64,000 nucleotides of DNA from Alphaproteobacteria bacterium (GCA_028281925.1 JANQIX010000091.1:28754-92753), one strand, 5' to 3'; counted from the stretch's first letter, positions 34,744 to 43,845 are shown. The notes: generated by a model not told the origin, from the sequence alone. Translations and numbers: made by a program.

Positions 34744-35790
34744 TCAGTCGGCTCCGAGCCGTTGGTGGAGATTGATCAGGGCATCTGCCGTCCGGTCGGC
34801 ACCGAAGGCATCGACCAGATCGATGCCCGCCCTCGCCATTCTGCCGCGCCGATCGCCATCCGCGATCAGCTCCATAATGGCTTCGGCCAGCGAGACCTTG
34901 CCCTGCGACCAGACTGCGCCTCCGTCCACCGTCGCGCCTGCGGAAGTGGCATGGGCGATCGACTGCTGCTGCTCCGCAGTCATCGCCAGCGAGATGGAAG
35001 GCATACCGCAGCACATGCGCTCCAGCAGCAGATCGCCGCCATCGCCGATGACCAGATCGCTTGCCTGGTAATAGTCGCAGAGGTCGTAAACGTCGATCTC
35101 GACCATCACGGCTTCCATGGCGGTCACACGGCGCATCACGGCATCCAGTTGGGGGGCCCGGCTGTCCAGGATAACGATGACGACACCCCGTTTCGGAACA
35201 AGCGAGAGGGCGTCCAGGACCAGAGCCGTCCCTTCGGTCGACTCCGACGTGTCGAGTGTGACCAAGAGCCGATCGGCCGGCTGCGCAATTGCGCCATCGG
35301 CCAGCCGACGTTGGATCGCGCGGCGTACGTCCGCAAGACTGCGGCGCAGGGGTGCGAAACCGACACCGCAGAGAATACGATCCGGTGGCAGCATGTATCG
35401 CGCCGGATCCGCCGTCAGACCGGGATTGACGATCACGTGCCCGCGCGGCTGGCGGTAGGCTTCGTCGATCTCAATGCTCAGAACGTAGTTGGCGGCACGC
35501 TCGATGCACCGGGCGTCGAACGCGTCGCCGTCGAAGACGCAAGCTTCGATCTCTCCGGCAGCAATGGCGGTCAACAGGGTTTGGGCATCCGTCGGCTCCG
35601 GCTCCGGCTGCCATTCCGGCAGCCGTCTGCCGATACCGGGCCAATGCGCTTGGGGCTCGTCGATGAAGAACCGGACCGGCCGGCCCTTCCGCTCCAGGGC
35701 TTCCGCCAGGGCGAGGCACCGGCTCAACCGCGCCCTGTCCGACCGTCGGGCGGCGACACGCAGACCCCAATGCGACCTCTTGCCTGCCAC
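34744..35790 (-). CDS. PseG/SpsG-like sugar nucleotide hydrolase homologue
   Basis: This GT-B-like protein resembles PseG/SpsG: LSRCLALAEALERKG corresponds to the family N terminus, and GDGGDLLLERMCCGMPSIS plus LAMTAEQQQ to the C-terminal UDP-binding part. PseG releases UDP from UDP-2,4-diacetamido sugar before the NeuB step. However the family GTGH(V/I)xR motif with the catalytic histidine is replaced here by ARRSDRARLSRCL, so activity is doubtful or altered. The GTG at 35790 was preferred; a TTG at 35859 would add 23 residues. AGGAAG lies before the GTG. Confidence 0.78.
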   Translation of the reverse strand: MAGKRSHWGLRVAARRSDRARLSRCLALAEALERKGRPVRFFIDEPQAHWPGIGRRLPEWQPEPEPTDAQTLLTAIAAGEIEACVFDGDAFDARCIERAANYVLSIEIDEAYRQPRGHVIVNPGLTADPARYMLPPDRILCGVGFAPLRRSLADVRRAIQRRLADGAIAQPADRLLVTLDTSESTEGTALVLDALSLVPKRGVVIVILDSRAPQLDAVMRRVTAMEAVMVEIDVYDLCDYYQASDLVIGDGGDLLLERMCCGMPSISLAMTAEQQQSIAHATSAGATVDGGAVWSQGKVSLAEAIMELIADGDRRGRMARAGIDLVDAFGADRTADALINLHQRLGAD

Positions 35791-36044
35791 GGCCAATTCG
35801 GCTTCCTGTCTCGATTGCGCTCGGCAGAACTGCCGCGTACCGGACGGTGCCCCAGTCAACCGTCAGCAGGCAAGGGCAGAACTGTAAGTCACTCACCGAA
35901 AAGGATGGCCGATTGCGCTCACGCAAACAACGCGAGAGCCTGGCAACAGCACCTCGCGATGGAATTCAGGCTGTTGACGGCACTCAGCGGCACGCCGGCT
36001 GAAGTGCTACGGCCGATCCGTCTTCTGGTCTCGATGCGCGCGCC

Positions 36045-37070
36045 TCACGCCGCCGGGATGCCGGCCACTAATTCCGCAATCGCCGTGTCGTCCAGCCAGG
36101 ACGTGTTGTTGTCGCTGGAGTATTCGAACGGGCTCTCCACGGCGCGTCCCTTCTCCCGAATCCGGTTCATGAACGCCTTGACGTTCCACCAGTGATGGGA
36201 TGGCTGAAGGATGTAGTGATCCCCCATGTCCACGCAGTTGCGGCTTTCCTCGAACGGGATCATCACTTCGTGGATCTTTTCGCCGGGCCGCACCCCGATG
36301 ATTCTGTGAGTCGCCTCGGCATCCAACACGCGCACCAGATCCATGACGCGCAAGCTGGGCAGCTTCGGTACCAAAAGCTCGCCGCCCGTCATCTCCGAGA
36401 TCGCCCGCACGACGAAGGCCACCCCTTGATCGAGCGTGATCACGAAGCGTGTCATCTCCTCATGGGTCACCGGCAGCTCCCGCTGCCCGTCCGCCAAGAG
36501 CCGCTTGAAGAAGGGAACGACGCTGCCGCGGGAGCCCATGACATTGCCATAGCGCACGACGGCGAAGCGGGTGCGATGCCGGCCCGCCAGGTTGTTGGCC
36601 GCCACGAACAGCTTGTCGGAGCACAATTTGGTCGCGCCGTAGAGATTGATGGGGTTCGCCGCCTTGTCGGTCGACAGGGCAACGACGCGATCCACATCGT
36701 TGGCGATGGCGGCGTCGATGAGATTCTGTGCGCCGATCACGTTGGTGGCGATGCACTCGGTCGGATTGTATTCCGCCGCGGTGATGTGCTTCATCGCGGC
36801 GGCGTGCACGACCACGTCGACATTGGCGCAGGCACGCATCAGACGTTCGCGGTCGCGGACATCGCCGATGAAATAGCGCAGAGCCGGGAATCGCTCCTCA
36901 CTCAGATCATGGGCCATTTCGAACTGTTTCAGTTCGTCCCGGCTGAAGACCACGAGTCGGCGGGGCTGATGATCCCTCAGGATCGTCTCGACAAAACGCC
37001 TGCCGAACGATCCGGTGGCTCCGGTCACCAGGATCGAACGGCCGGCCAGCGTATAGGGAGTGTCGGTCAT
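36045..37070 (-). CDS. pseB: UDP-N-acetylglucosamine 4,6-dehydratase (PseB-like)
   Basis: The 341-residue short-chain dehydrogenase has VTGATGSFGRRFVETIL (NAD site), VVHAAAMKHITAAEYNP, LSTDKAANPINLYGATKLCSDKLF (Tyr-x-x-x-Lys) and the PseB/FlaA1 SRGSVVPFF segment. This inverting dehydratase starts pseudaminic acid synthesis from UDP-GlcNAc. The MKH(I/V)..AEYNP form distinguishes it from membrane-bound CapD types; no transmembrane part is present. It is first in the minus-strand cluster, 185-254 bases upstream of the PseG-like gene. Confidence 0.93.
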   Translation of the reverse strand: MTDTPYTLAGRSILVTGATGSFGRRFVETILRDHQPRRLVVFSRDELKQFEMAHDLSEERFPALRYFIGDVRDRERLMRACANVDVVVHAAAMKHITAAEYNPTECIATNVIGAQNLIDAAIANDVDRVVALSTDKAANPINLYGATKLCSDKLFVAANNLAGRHRTRFAVVRYGNVMGSRGSVVPFFKRLLADGQRELPVTHEEMTRFVITLDQGVAFVVRAISEMTGGELLVPKLPSLRVMDLVRVLDAEATHRIIGVRPGEKIHEVMIPFEESRNCVDMGDHYILQPSHHWWNVKAFMNRIREKGRAVESPFEYSSDNNTSWLDDTAIAELVAGIPAA

Positions 37071-37448
37071 ATCGCGCTGACTGTTTCATTCATGGCCCGG
37101 CCGTCTTCGGCAATCGGACCACCTTCGCGGTTACGCGTGGCCTGCCCTCGATGACGGGGCATGAGGACACGCTACCGCCACGGCGGTGAGAAGCTCACGC
37201 GCCGGGAGGACTGCACCGCGGTATCTTCACTGCCGCCCGGAAGGTGTCAAGCCATATGTTCATCGGATGAACACGAGCCGTCACAAGGCCCCTTGCCTGT
37301 GCATCGCCGATGACTATCGTGCAGCCGCGAGGTGAACGGACCTAGAGAAGGCCGCAAGGCAAAGCTCGCGTTCCGGGATCCGGGACGCAGGCGATTGACG
37401 GACCAGGGCGACCGGCGGATCCGGATAAAGGACCGCCCTTCAGGAACG
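37071..37448. other. divergent intergenic region between pseB and the plus-strand glycan operon
   Basis: No coding sequence is seen in these 378 bases. Two promoter-like pairs are present. On the plus strand TTGCCT (37293-37298) and TATCGT (37315-37320) are 16 bases apart, facing the gene at 37449. On the minus strand a perfect TTGACA (37245-37250) faces pseB but has only a weak -10 (GATACC). A GTG at 37332 extends the next frame but has no support. Confidence 0.45.
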
Positions 37449-39299
37449 ATGCAGATTCTCCGACCCATCGATACCGGCTCTGCCGCCCGCGACGGCGGCA
37501 CGAAGGCGGCCTGCGCGGCAGCGGCCGCAGCCCTTGCGGTCGCGTGGGCTCTGCTGCTGCCGAGGCTGCCGGTGCCGACGGGCGGCCTGATGGCCCATTG
37601 GCCGGTACTCGTCTCTGCCCTGTGCCTGACCGCTGCGTGTCTGGCGGGCCTCGGCCGGCTTCCGACTTCGCGGAGTCCGATCGCGGTCCTTGCCGGATAT
37701 GCGCTGGCCCTCGCGGTCTTTGGGCTGCCTCTGGCTGCGATGTGGGCGGGCGGGCCCGACGGCGACAATGTGCTGCTGGGTACGCTGCAACGCTTCGATG
37801 CGTCTGCCTATGAAGGAGGGGCCTACCGCCTCTGGCAGTTGGGCGAGCTGGATGAATTCGGTGCGCGCCGCCCGTTCACCGTTGCCGCCCTGGGCGCGCT
37901 GTTTGCTGCCAGCGGGGGCAGCGTCGTCGTCGCCCAGCTTGTCTTCGTCTGGTTGAACGCCAGTGCGGTTTTCCTAGCATCGCGGGCCGTGGCCTCGACG
38001 CACGGTCTGGCGGCTGCGTTGCCCTGCTTTGCCGCCCTGCTGACCTTCTACCACTGGCATATCGGTTCGTTCCTGTCGGAGAATTTGGGGCTCGCGCTGG
38101 GGGCGCTGGCCTTCGCACTGCTGTGGGAGGGTGTCAGGCGCGACCGTGCCGGGCTGATTGCGGCCGGTCTGGTCGCCCTCTCGCTGGGCATGAATGCCAG
38201 GGCGGGTGCCCTCCTCGTCCTGCCGATCCTGGTGCTATGGCTGACATGGCGCGTTCGCCGGCGCGGCCGGCTTTCGGTCGCCGCGACGCTGGTGTGGACG
38301 CTTGCAGCAACGGCGAGCGGTTTCGTCGCCGGCGCCGCCCTGGATCGTGCCTACGGGACCGAAGACGGGCTGCCGTTCGGCAATTTCGCGCCGACGCTCT
38401 ACGGCGTCGTCGTCGGCAACGAGGGCTGGCTGCAGGTCTACCGCGATCATCCCGAGGTGCAGGATATCGCCATCTCCGCAGACAGATATCGTGAGATGTA
38501 CCGACTGGCTCTGGAAAGGGCTGCCGATGCGCCGCTGACCGCGCTTCATGGGGTGATCGACACCTACAACGACTTCTTCATCAACACGGACTGGCACGAG
38601 TTCTACGACGATCCGGTCTCGCGGTCCGTTGCGCTGATTCTGACATTGGCCGGACTGTGGCATGCCTGGCGGCATCGGGCGCAAGCCCAATGCGCCCTTC
38701 TGCTTGCCATCCAACTGGGTGTGTTCCTGTCGGTGCCGATGTTGGCTGACGGCGGGACGCGCGTATTTGCGGCAAGCATTCCGGCCACGGGCGCCTTGAT
38801 CGGCATCGGCCTGGTCGCGATCCTGTCGTATCTCGGAGGCGCCAGGCAGACGTCGGAACCGAAGTCGGTCCTGGCGGCGCCGAGTCTTGCGCTGCTCTTG
38901 GCCATCGGCCTTCTGATCGCGCCCGCCGTGCCCTTTTACGCGGGTCGTCCGACTGCGGCGGTCGAACCACCGGTCTGCGAAGGCGATCGTCTGCCCATCG
39001 CGGTGCTGGACCGGGCCGACGGCAGCATCGTCGTGCTGCCGGACGGCGACCCGCGGTCAACCGAGCGGGCGTTCCGCCGGGCCGGCGCCTTCGCGGCCGA
39101 CAACGATACCCGACTGACGGTCGACGTGCCGCCGCCGTTCGTGCTGACCCGGCGCTGGAATCCCGCACTTGGCCAGATGAGCTGGCTGGCGATCCCAGGG
39201 GACACCCAGCCTGTGGGCCCGATCCGCGGTTGTGGACGGCGCGTCGCAAACGTGCTCTTGGTCGATCAGATTCACCCAACCGTCACCGACACCCCGTAG
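37449..39299 (+). CDS. polytopic membrane protein, GT39/ArnT-like
   Basis: The 616-residue protein has about 11-12 transmembrane helices, with a first periplasmic loop containing a charged GGPDGDNVLLGTLQRFDA segment, a typical position for the catalytic acidic residues of polyprenyl-phosphate-sugar glycosyltransferases (GT39/GT83 type). The C-terminal 130 residues after the last helix form a soluble periplasmic domain. The family is only inferred from topology. ATG at 37449 is preceded by AGGAACG. It begins a plus-strand operon of four genes, separated by only three bases from the next. Confidence 0.72.
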   Translation: MQILRPIDTGSAARDGGTKAACAAAAAALAVAWALLLPRLPVPTGGLMAHWPVLVSALCLTAACLAGLGRLPTSRSPIAVLAGYALALAVFGLPLAAMWAGGPDGDNVLLGTLQRFDASAYEGGAYRLWQLGELDEFGARRPFTVAALGALFAASGGSVVVAQLVFVWLNASAVFLASRAVASTHGLAAALPCFAALLTFYHWHIGSFLSENLGLALGALAFALLWEGVRRDRAGLIAAGLVALSLGMNARAGALLVLPILVLWLTWRVRRRGRLSVAATLVWTLAATASGFVAGAALDRAYGTEDGLPFGNFAPTLYGVVVGNEGWLQVYRDHPEVQDIAISADRYREMYRLALERAADAPLTALHGVIDTYNDFFINTDWHEFYDDPVSRSVALILTLAGLWHAWRHRAQAQCALLLAIQLGVFLSVPMLADGGTRVFAASIPATGALIGIGLVAILSYLGGARQTSEPKSVLAAPSLALLLAIGLLIAPAVPFYAGRPTAAVEPPVCEGDRLPIAVLDRADGSIVVLPDGDPRSTERAFRRAGAFAADNDTRLTVDVPPPFVLTRRWNPALGQMSWLAIPGDTQPVGPIRGCGRRVANVLLVDQIHPTVTDTP

Positions 39300-39302
39300 A
39301 CC

Positions 39303-40757
39303 ATGCCCTTCGAGCCTGCTTTTCAGCCCACGGCCCACAAAACCGATATCCGCGCCCTGTTCGACCGTCTGGCGCCGGAGCGCGAGCGTTGGATCGACCG
39401 CAATCCGTACTTTCACCGCAACGATCTCAGTTACATGCGGTTCCTGGTCCCGCCTGGGCAGAAGGTGCTGGATCTGGGCTGTGGGACGGGACGCCTTCTG
39501 GCGGCGCTGGAGCCGGCGGAGGGTGTGGGCGTGGACTTCAGTGCCGAGATGGTGGCGGAGGCGCGCAAGCTGCATCCCGATCTCGATTTCGTGGAAGGCG
39601 ATCTGGAAGACCCCGCGCTGATCGACACACTCGCGTCGCGGGGGCCGTTCGACGCCATCATCCTGTCGGACACGTTGGGCTATCTCGACGACTGCCAGAC
39701 CGCGCTGGAACGGCTGCAGGCGCTGTCGGGCCCGCAGACGCGGATCGTGATCGCCCATTACTCCCATCTGTGGGAACCGCCGCTGAAGCTGGCGACGGCA
39801 ACGCGTTCGCGCATGCCGTCCGGTCAGATCAACTGGCTTTCGTCGGCCGAGATTCTGAACCTCCTCAGCCTTGGCGGGTTCGAGCCCATCAAACGCGAAT
39901 GGCGCATGGCGGTGCCCTATCGTCTGTTCGGGCTGGGGAGCCTGATCAACCGGTTCCTGGCCCCGCTGCCGGTGATCCGCCGCTTGTGCCTGCGCCACTA
40001 CGTGGTCGCACGGTCTGTCGACAAGCGGGAGGCGCGGGCCATGTCCTGCTCCGTCGTCGTGCCGTGCCGGAACGAGAAGGGGAACATCGAAGCGGCAGTG
40101 CAGCGCCTGCCGCAATTCGCGCCGGAGCAGGAGATCGTGTTCGTCGAAGGCCACAGCAGCGACGGCACCTGGGATGAGATCTTGCGCGTCCGCGACGCCT
40201 ATCCCGACCTGAAGATCACCTGCCTGCAGCAGCCGGGCAAGGGCAAGGGCGATGCCGTGCGGGCCGCCTTCGACGCCGCATCGGGCGACGTGCTGATCAT
40301 CCTCGACGCCGACTTGACGGTGCCGCCCGAAGACATCCCCAAATTCCATCGGCTGGTCGAGCGCGGCAAGGCCGAGTTCGTCAACGGCACCCGCTTCGTC
40401 TATCCCATGGAACGCGAGGCCATGCGGTTCCTGAACTATTGGGCCAACCGGGTGTTCGCCTCGATCTTCTCGTATCTCCTGAACCAGACGTTCACCGACA
40501 CGCTGTGCGGTACCAAGGTGCTGACCCGCAGCGCCTACCGTCGGGTTGCCGCCAACCGCGACTATTTCGGCGAGTTCGATCCGTTCGGTGATTTCGACCT
40601 GATCTTCGGCGCGGCGCGGCTGAACCTGAAAATCGTCGAAGTGCCCGTGCGCTATGCCGCGCGCAGCTATGGCTCCACGCAGATTTCCCGGTTCCGCCAT
40701 GGCTGGCTGCTGTTGCGCATGGTGCTGTTCGCCTATCGAAAGCTGAAGGCGCTGTGA
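39303..40757 (+). CDS. bifunctional SAM methyltransferase and GT2 glycosyltransferase
   Basis: This is a two-domain protein of 484 residues. Residues 1-235 are a class I methyltransferase with KVLDLGCGTGRLLAALE (motif I) and DAIILSDTLGYLDDC. Residues 246-484 are a GT2 enzyme (SVVVPCRNEKGNIEAAV, FVEGHSSDGTWDE, LIILDADLTVPPEDI with the D-x-D, and TDTLCGTKVLTRSAY), close to dolichol/polyprenol-phosphate mannosyl- or glucosyltransferases. It may make the polyprenyl-P-sugar used by the GT39-like protein upstream. The next gene overlaps its stop by four bases (GTGA). Confidence 0.88.
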   Translation: MPFEPAFQPTAHKTDIRALFDRLAPERERWIDRNPYFHRNDLSYMRFLVPPGQKVLDLGCGTGRLLAALEPAEGVGVDFSAEMVAEARKLHPDLDFVEGDLEDPALIDTLASRGPFDAIILSDTLGYLDDCQTALERLQALSGPQTRIVIAHYSHLWEPPLKLATATRSRMPSGQINWLSSAEILNLLSLGGFEPIKREWRMAVPYRLFGLGSLINRFLAPLPVIRRLCLRHYVVARSVDKREARAMSCSVVVPCRNEKGNIEAAVQRLPQFAPEQEIVFVEGHSSDGTWDEILRVRDAYPDLKITCLQQPGKGKGDAVRAAFDAASGDVLIILDADLTVPPEDIPKFHRLVERGKAEFVNGTRFVYPMEREAMRFLNYWANRVFASIFSYLLNQTFTDTLCGTKVLTRSAYRRVAANRDYFGEFDPFGDFDLIFGAARLNLKIVEVPVRYAARSYGSTQISRFRHGWLLLRMVLFAYRKLKAL

Positions 40758-41476
40758 GCCGGCTGCACGCGCAGCGGCAGACCTGGGAAGACAAGCCGGT
40801 TCTGCGCGCGATCTACCGCGACTATTACAGCCGTATTGTCGAGCGCTGCCGGCCCGGGCGGACGCTGGAGGTGGGCGGTGGTTCGGGCAATCTGAAGGCC
40901 GTGCTGCCCGATGTCGTATCGAGCGATATCGTGGATCTGCCCTGGCTGGACGTGACGGCGGACGCACAGGCGCTGCCGTTCACTGCCGCCAGCTTCGCCA
41001 ACATCGTGGCCGTCGACGTGCTGCACCATATCGAACGGCCGGTCCGGTTCCTGCGCGAGGCCGCGCGTGTCCTTTCGTCCGGCGGCCGCCTGATCTTGCT
41101 GGAGCCGGCGATCACGACGCTCAGCCACCCCTTCTACCACCGCTTTCATCCCGAACCGGTGGACATGGCCGCCGACCCGCTTGCCGATGGCCCGCTGAGC
41201 CCCGATCGCGACCCGTTCGACGCCAATCAGGCCGTTGCCAGCCTGCTGGTCCGTCGTCACGCCGACGCCTTGCGGCAGACGGTGCCGGACTTGTCGCTGG
41301 CTGAGGCCAGATACCTCAGCCTGCTGGCCTACCCGCTGTCCGGCGGTTTCCGGTCATGGAGCCTGATCCCCGCAGGTCTGGTGCCGGCCGCGCTCTGGCT
41401 TGAACGGGGGCTTGAGCCGGTTGTCGGCCGGCTCATGGGATTCCGACTGCTCTTGGTGCTTTGCCGTGACGGCTGA
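40754..41476 (+). CDS. class I SAM-dependent methyltransferase
   Basis: The 240-residue protein has the SAM motif TLEVGGGSGNLKAVLP, motif post-I SSDIVDLPWLDVTADAQALPF and NIVAVDVLHHIERPVRFLREAARVL, the Methyltransf_11 pattern. A GTG start overlaps the previous stop. The substrate is probably the glycan or lipid made by this operon; nothing narrower can be said. The C-terminal half is hydrophobic and may sit on the membrane. Confidence 0.87.
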   Translation: MSRLHAQRQTWEDKPVLRAIYRDYYSRIVERCRPGRTLEVGGGSGNLKAVLPDVVSSDIVDLPWLDVTADAQALPFTAASFANIVAVDVLHHIERPVRFLREAARVLSSGGRLILLEPAITTLSHPFYHRFHPEPVDMAADPLADGPLSPDRDPFDANQAVASLLVRRHADALRQTVPDLSLAEARYLSLLAYPLSGGFRSWSLIPAGLVPAALWLERGLEPVVGRLMGFRLLLVLCRDG

Positions 41477-42488
41477 AGCGACGGCCGGTAAGGCACCCGT
41501 GAGCCGTTGGCGCATGCTGGCGCGCCTGGCGGTCAAGCTTGGCCTGTCGGTGGCCCTTCTCGTCTGGGTGCTGAGCGGGGTCGACCGCGACGCGCTGATG
41601 GGCAGGCTGGCCGATGTTCCGGTATGGCCTTTGGCCGGACTGGTTGCGGCCATGCTGGGTTTGGGGGTGGCCCAGGCATGGCGGTGGCGACGCATCCTCG
41701 CGATGCTCGAAGGGCATCGCCGTCCGTATCCGGCGGTGCGCATCGTCTTCCTAAGCCTGTTCTTCCTGCAGGCCGTGCCTTCAACCCTGGGGGCCGATGC
41801 CGTGCGCGGCTGGGGGGCCTTCAAGTACGGCGCGCGGCCCGGCGACGCCATCGCAAGCGTGGTGCTGGACAGGGTGGTGGCGTTGGTTGCGCTGGTGCTG
41901 ATCGTGCTCTGCGGCTTGCCATGGCTGTTCCCGTTGACCGGCGGCAGCATGGCCGCGTGGTCCGTGTTGATGCTCTGCGCGGCCGGAATGGGGGGTGTCG
42001 TGGTGCTGATCGGCCTCGGCTGGTTTCCGGGGCGTTGGGTGCGATGGAAGCCGCTGGTGGGCCTGAAACATCTCGGGCTGGCAGCGCGCCGGCTGCTGGG
42101 CGCACCAAGCACGCTGTCGGCCACCCTGCTGATCTCTATCGCCATGCATTTCGGCTCGATCCTGATCCTGGCTGCGATCGGATGGTTGTTCGAAACGCCG
42201 GCGAGCCTCGGCCAGTTCCTGGTGATCGGGCCCGCCGTGCTGATCATCGCGCTCGCCCCGATCTCGATCGCGGGCTGGGGCGTGCGCGAGGGCGCGATGG
42301 TGATCGGCCTCGGCTATACCGGCGTCGCCGCGGATGCCGCCGTGGCGGTGTCGCTTGTGTTCGGCGCGGTGTTGGCGGCCGCCGGGCTGGCGGGCGGGGC
42401 CATCTGGCTTGCGTCGGACCTGCTGATCCGCAGACGCCTCAGGTCAGGTGGGGGCGCTGGCGATAGTCCTCCGCCTGCATCTCGATGA
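41466..42488 (+). CDS. UPF0104/lysylphosphatidylglycerol synthase-type membrane protein
   Basis: The protein has about eight transmembrane helices over 340 residues. It shows the UPF0104 (AglD/MprF transmembrane) pattern: ARLAVKLGLSVALLVWVL, FLSLFFLQAVPSTLGADAVRGW and the later GWGVREGAMVIGLGYTG. Family members transport or flip glycolipids. GTG at 41466 overlaps the methyltransferase stop; a GTG at 41499 is possible. Its 3' end runs 50 bases past the convergent zapE stop, so the two coding regions overlap tail to tail. Confidence 0.86.
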   Translation: MTAEATAGKAPVSRWRMLARLAVKLGLSVALLVWVLSGVDRDALMGRLADVPVWPLAGLVAAMLGLGVAQAWRWRRILAMLEGHRRPYPAVRIVFLSLFFLQAVPSTLGADAVRGWGAFKYGARPGDAIASVVLDRVVALVALVLIVLCGLPWLFPLTGGSMAAWSVLMLCAAGMGGVVVLIGLGWFPGRWVRWKPLVGLKHLGLAARRLLGAPSTLSATLLISIAMHFGSILILAAIGWLFETPASLGQFLVIGPAVLIIALAPISIAGWGVREGAMVIGLGYTGVAADAAVAVSLVFGAVLAAAGLAGGAIWLASDLLIRRRLRSGGGAGDSPPPASR

Positions 42489-43584
42489 TGCGGCTAACCG
42501 TGCGCGTGAACTCCAGCGCGTGCGTTTCGGTGCCGTTCAGCCGGTCGGGCGGCACCTCGGCGGCGATGATCGCATAACACCGGTGCTCGTAGAGCGCGTC
42601 GATCAGCGTGATGAAGCGCTTGGCGGCGTTGCGCATATCCTCGGTGAAGCGGGGCACGCCGTCCACCAGTACCGTGTGATACTGCACCGCCAGTTCCAGA
42701 TAGTCGGCCGGCCCCAGCGGGCGCTCGCATAGGTCTTCATAGGCAAACCAGGCAGCCCCGCGGGCCGCGCGCGGGATCTCCAGCCGGCGGCCCTTCAAGA
42801 CGATATGGTCGGGCGCAGGCTCCGCACCGTCGGTGATTTCGTTGAACGCGCGGGCCAGCGCCCGGCTCGCGGCCGCGCCGAGCGGATGGTGGTAGAGCTG
42901 CTGGCCCTTCAGCCGCTCGATGCGGTAGTCGATGCCGTGGTCCAGCTCCAGTACATCCAGCTTTTCTTTCAAGAGCGCGATGAAGGGCAGAAACAGGTCA
43001 CGCTGCAGGCCATCCTTGTACAGATCGTCAGGCGGCCAGTTCGACGTGGCGATGACCACCACGCCCCGCTCGAAAAGCTGGGTGAACAGGCGCCCCAGGA
43101 TCATGGCATCGGCGATGTCGACAACGTGGAATTCGTCGAAGCACAACAGCCACACCTCTTCCGCCAGCACATGAGCCAGTACCTGGATGTCGTCGGCGTC
43201 CTTGCCGGCGCGACGGATACGGGGCCGTATGTGGGGGTCGGACCTCCAGCGGTGCAGCCGATCGTGCACCTCCAGCATGAAGGCGTGGAAATGGACGCGG
43301 CGCTTGGCTTCGACCGGCGCTGTCTCAAAGAACAGGTCCATCAGCATGCTCTTGCCGCGCCCGACGCCGCCGAACAGGTAGAGGCCCTGTGGTGCCGGTT
43401 CCCTCGGCCGCTGCGTGATGCCCAGACGGGCGCGCCAGCCCGTGACGCCACTCTGTGGGGCGTAGTTGGTCAGCGCGTGGTGCAAGAGCTGCAGCTTCTC
43501 TGCCGCCAGTTCCTGCTCCGGGTCCGGCTTCAGTGCGCCCTCGGCGAGCCACTGTCGATACCGGTAGATCGGGCCTTCGCCCAT
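42439..43584 (-). CDS. zapE: cell division protein ZapE (AFG1-like ATPase)
   Basis: The 381-residue AAA+ protein shows LYLFGGVGRGKSMLMDLFF (Walker A GGVGRGKS), HFHAFMLEVHDRLH, VWLLCFDEFHVVDIADAM (Walker B) and FERGVVVIATSNWPPDDLY, all hallmarks of AFG1/ZapE. ZapE associates with the division ring and destabilises FtsZ polymers in E. coli. Length is normal. It converges on the preceding plus-strand operon with a 50-base coding overlap. Confidence 0.95.
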   Translation of the reverse strand: MGEGPIYRYRQWLAEGALKPDPEQELAAEKLQLLHHALTNYAPQSGVTGWRARLGITQRPREPAPQGLYLFGGVGRGKSMLMDLFFETAPVEAKRRVHFHAFMLEVHDRLHRWRSDPHIRPRIRRAGKDADDIQVLAHVLAEEVWLLCFDEFHVVDIADAMILGRLFTQLFERGVVVIATSNWPPDDLYKDGLQRDLFLPFIALLKEKLDVLELDHGIDYRIERLKGQQLYHHPLGAAASRALARAFNEITDGAEPAPDHIVLKGRRLEIPRAARGAAWFAYEDLCERPLGPADYLELAVQYHTVLVDGVPRFTEDMRNAAKRFITLIDALYEHRCYAIIAAEVPPDRLNGTETHALEFTRTVSRIIEMQAEDYRQRPHLT

Positions 43585-43625
43585 GACCCTGGTCCCACGT
43601 TTCGGTCTGTGATGCTGTTCTTGCA

Positions 43626-43845
43626 GTGCAGCATGGTAAGCCTAGCCGACGGACAGGCGCATGCAAAGCGGACAGGGCTGTGCTCAAGCAGCGCGGACTG
43701 GCGTTCACCGAGCGTGCCATCTCCGAGCCCGGGGGTGGCCGAAGAGATTCGCGCTCGACCGCCGAGACAGAGGATCCCGCCGCAGATCTTCATCGTCGGC
43801 GCCAGTATCAGCCGCCTTGAAGATCTGCGGCTGAGGCTCGGATGA
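43626..43845 (+). pseudogene. decayed glutaredoxin-like gene (copy A)
   Basis: One plus-strand frame reads AVLKQRGLAFTERAISEPG, and after a frame change near 43730 another frame reads AEEIRARPPRQRIPPQIFI followed by VGASISRLEDLR. Together these follow a glutaredoxin: helix after the active site, then the PQ(I/V)FI strand, the GG-type turn and the DL motif. No CPxC active site is left. The C-terminal part is repeated near 45.1 kb. The assignment to glutaredoxin is by eye and should be treated as tentative. Confidence 0.45.

Noticed and set aside
36045..37070. Membrane CapD-type 4,6-dehydratase
   Set aside because: There are no N-terminal transmembrane helices, and AMKHITAAEYNP is the short soluble PseB form.
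37332..37448. GTG start for the GT39-like gene
   Set aside because: The extra 39 residues are basic and hydrophilic with no transmembrane or family signal; the ATG at 37449 has AGGAACG before it.
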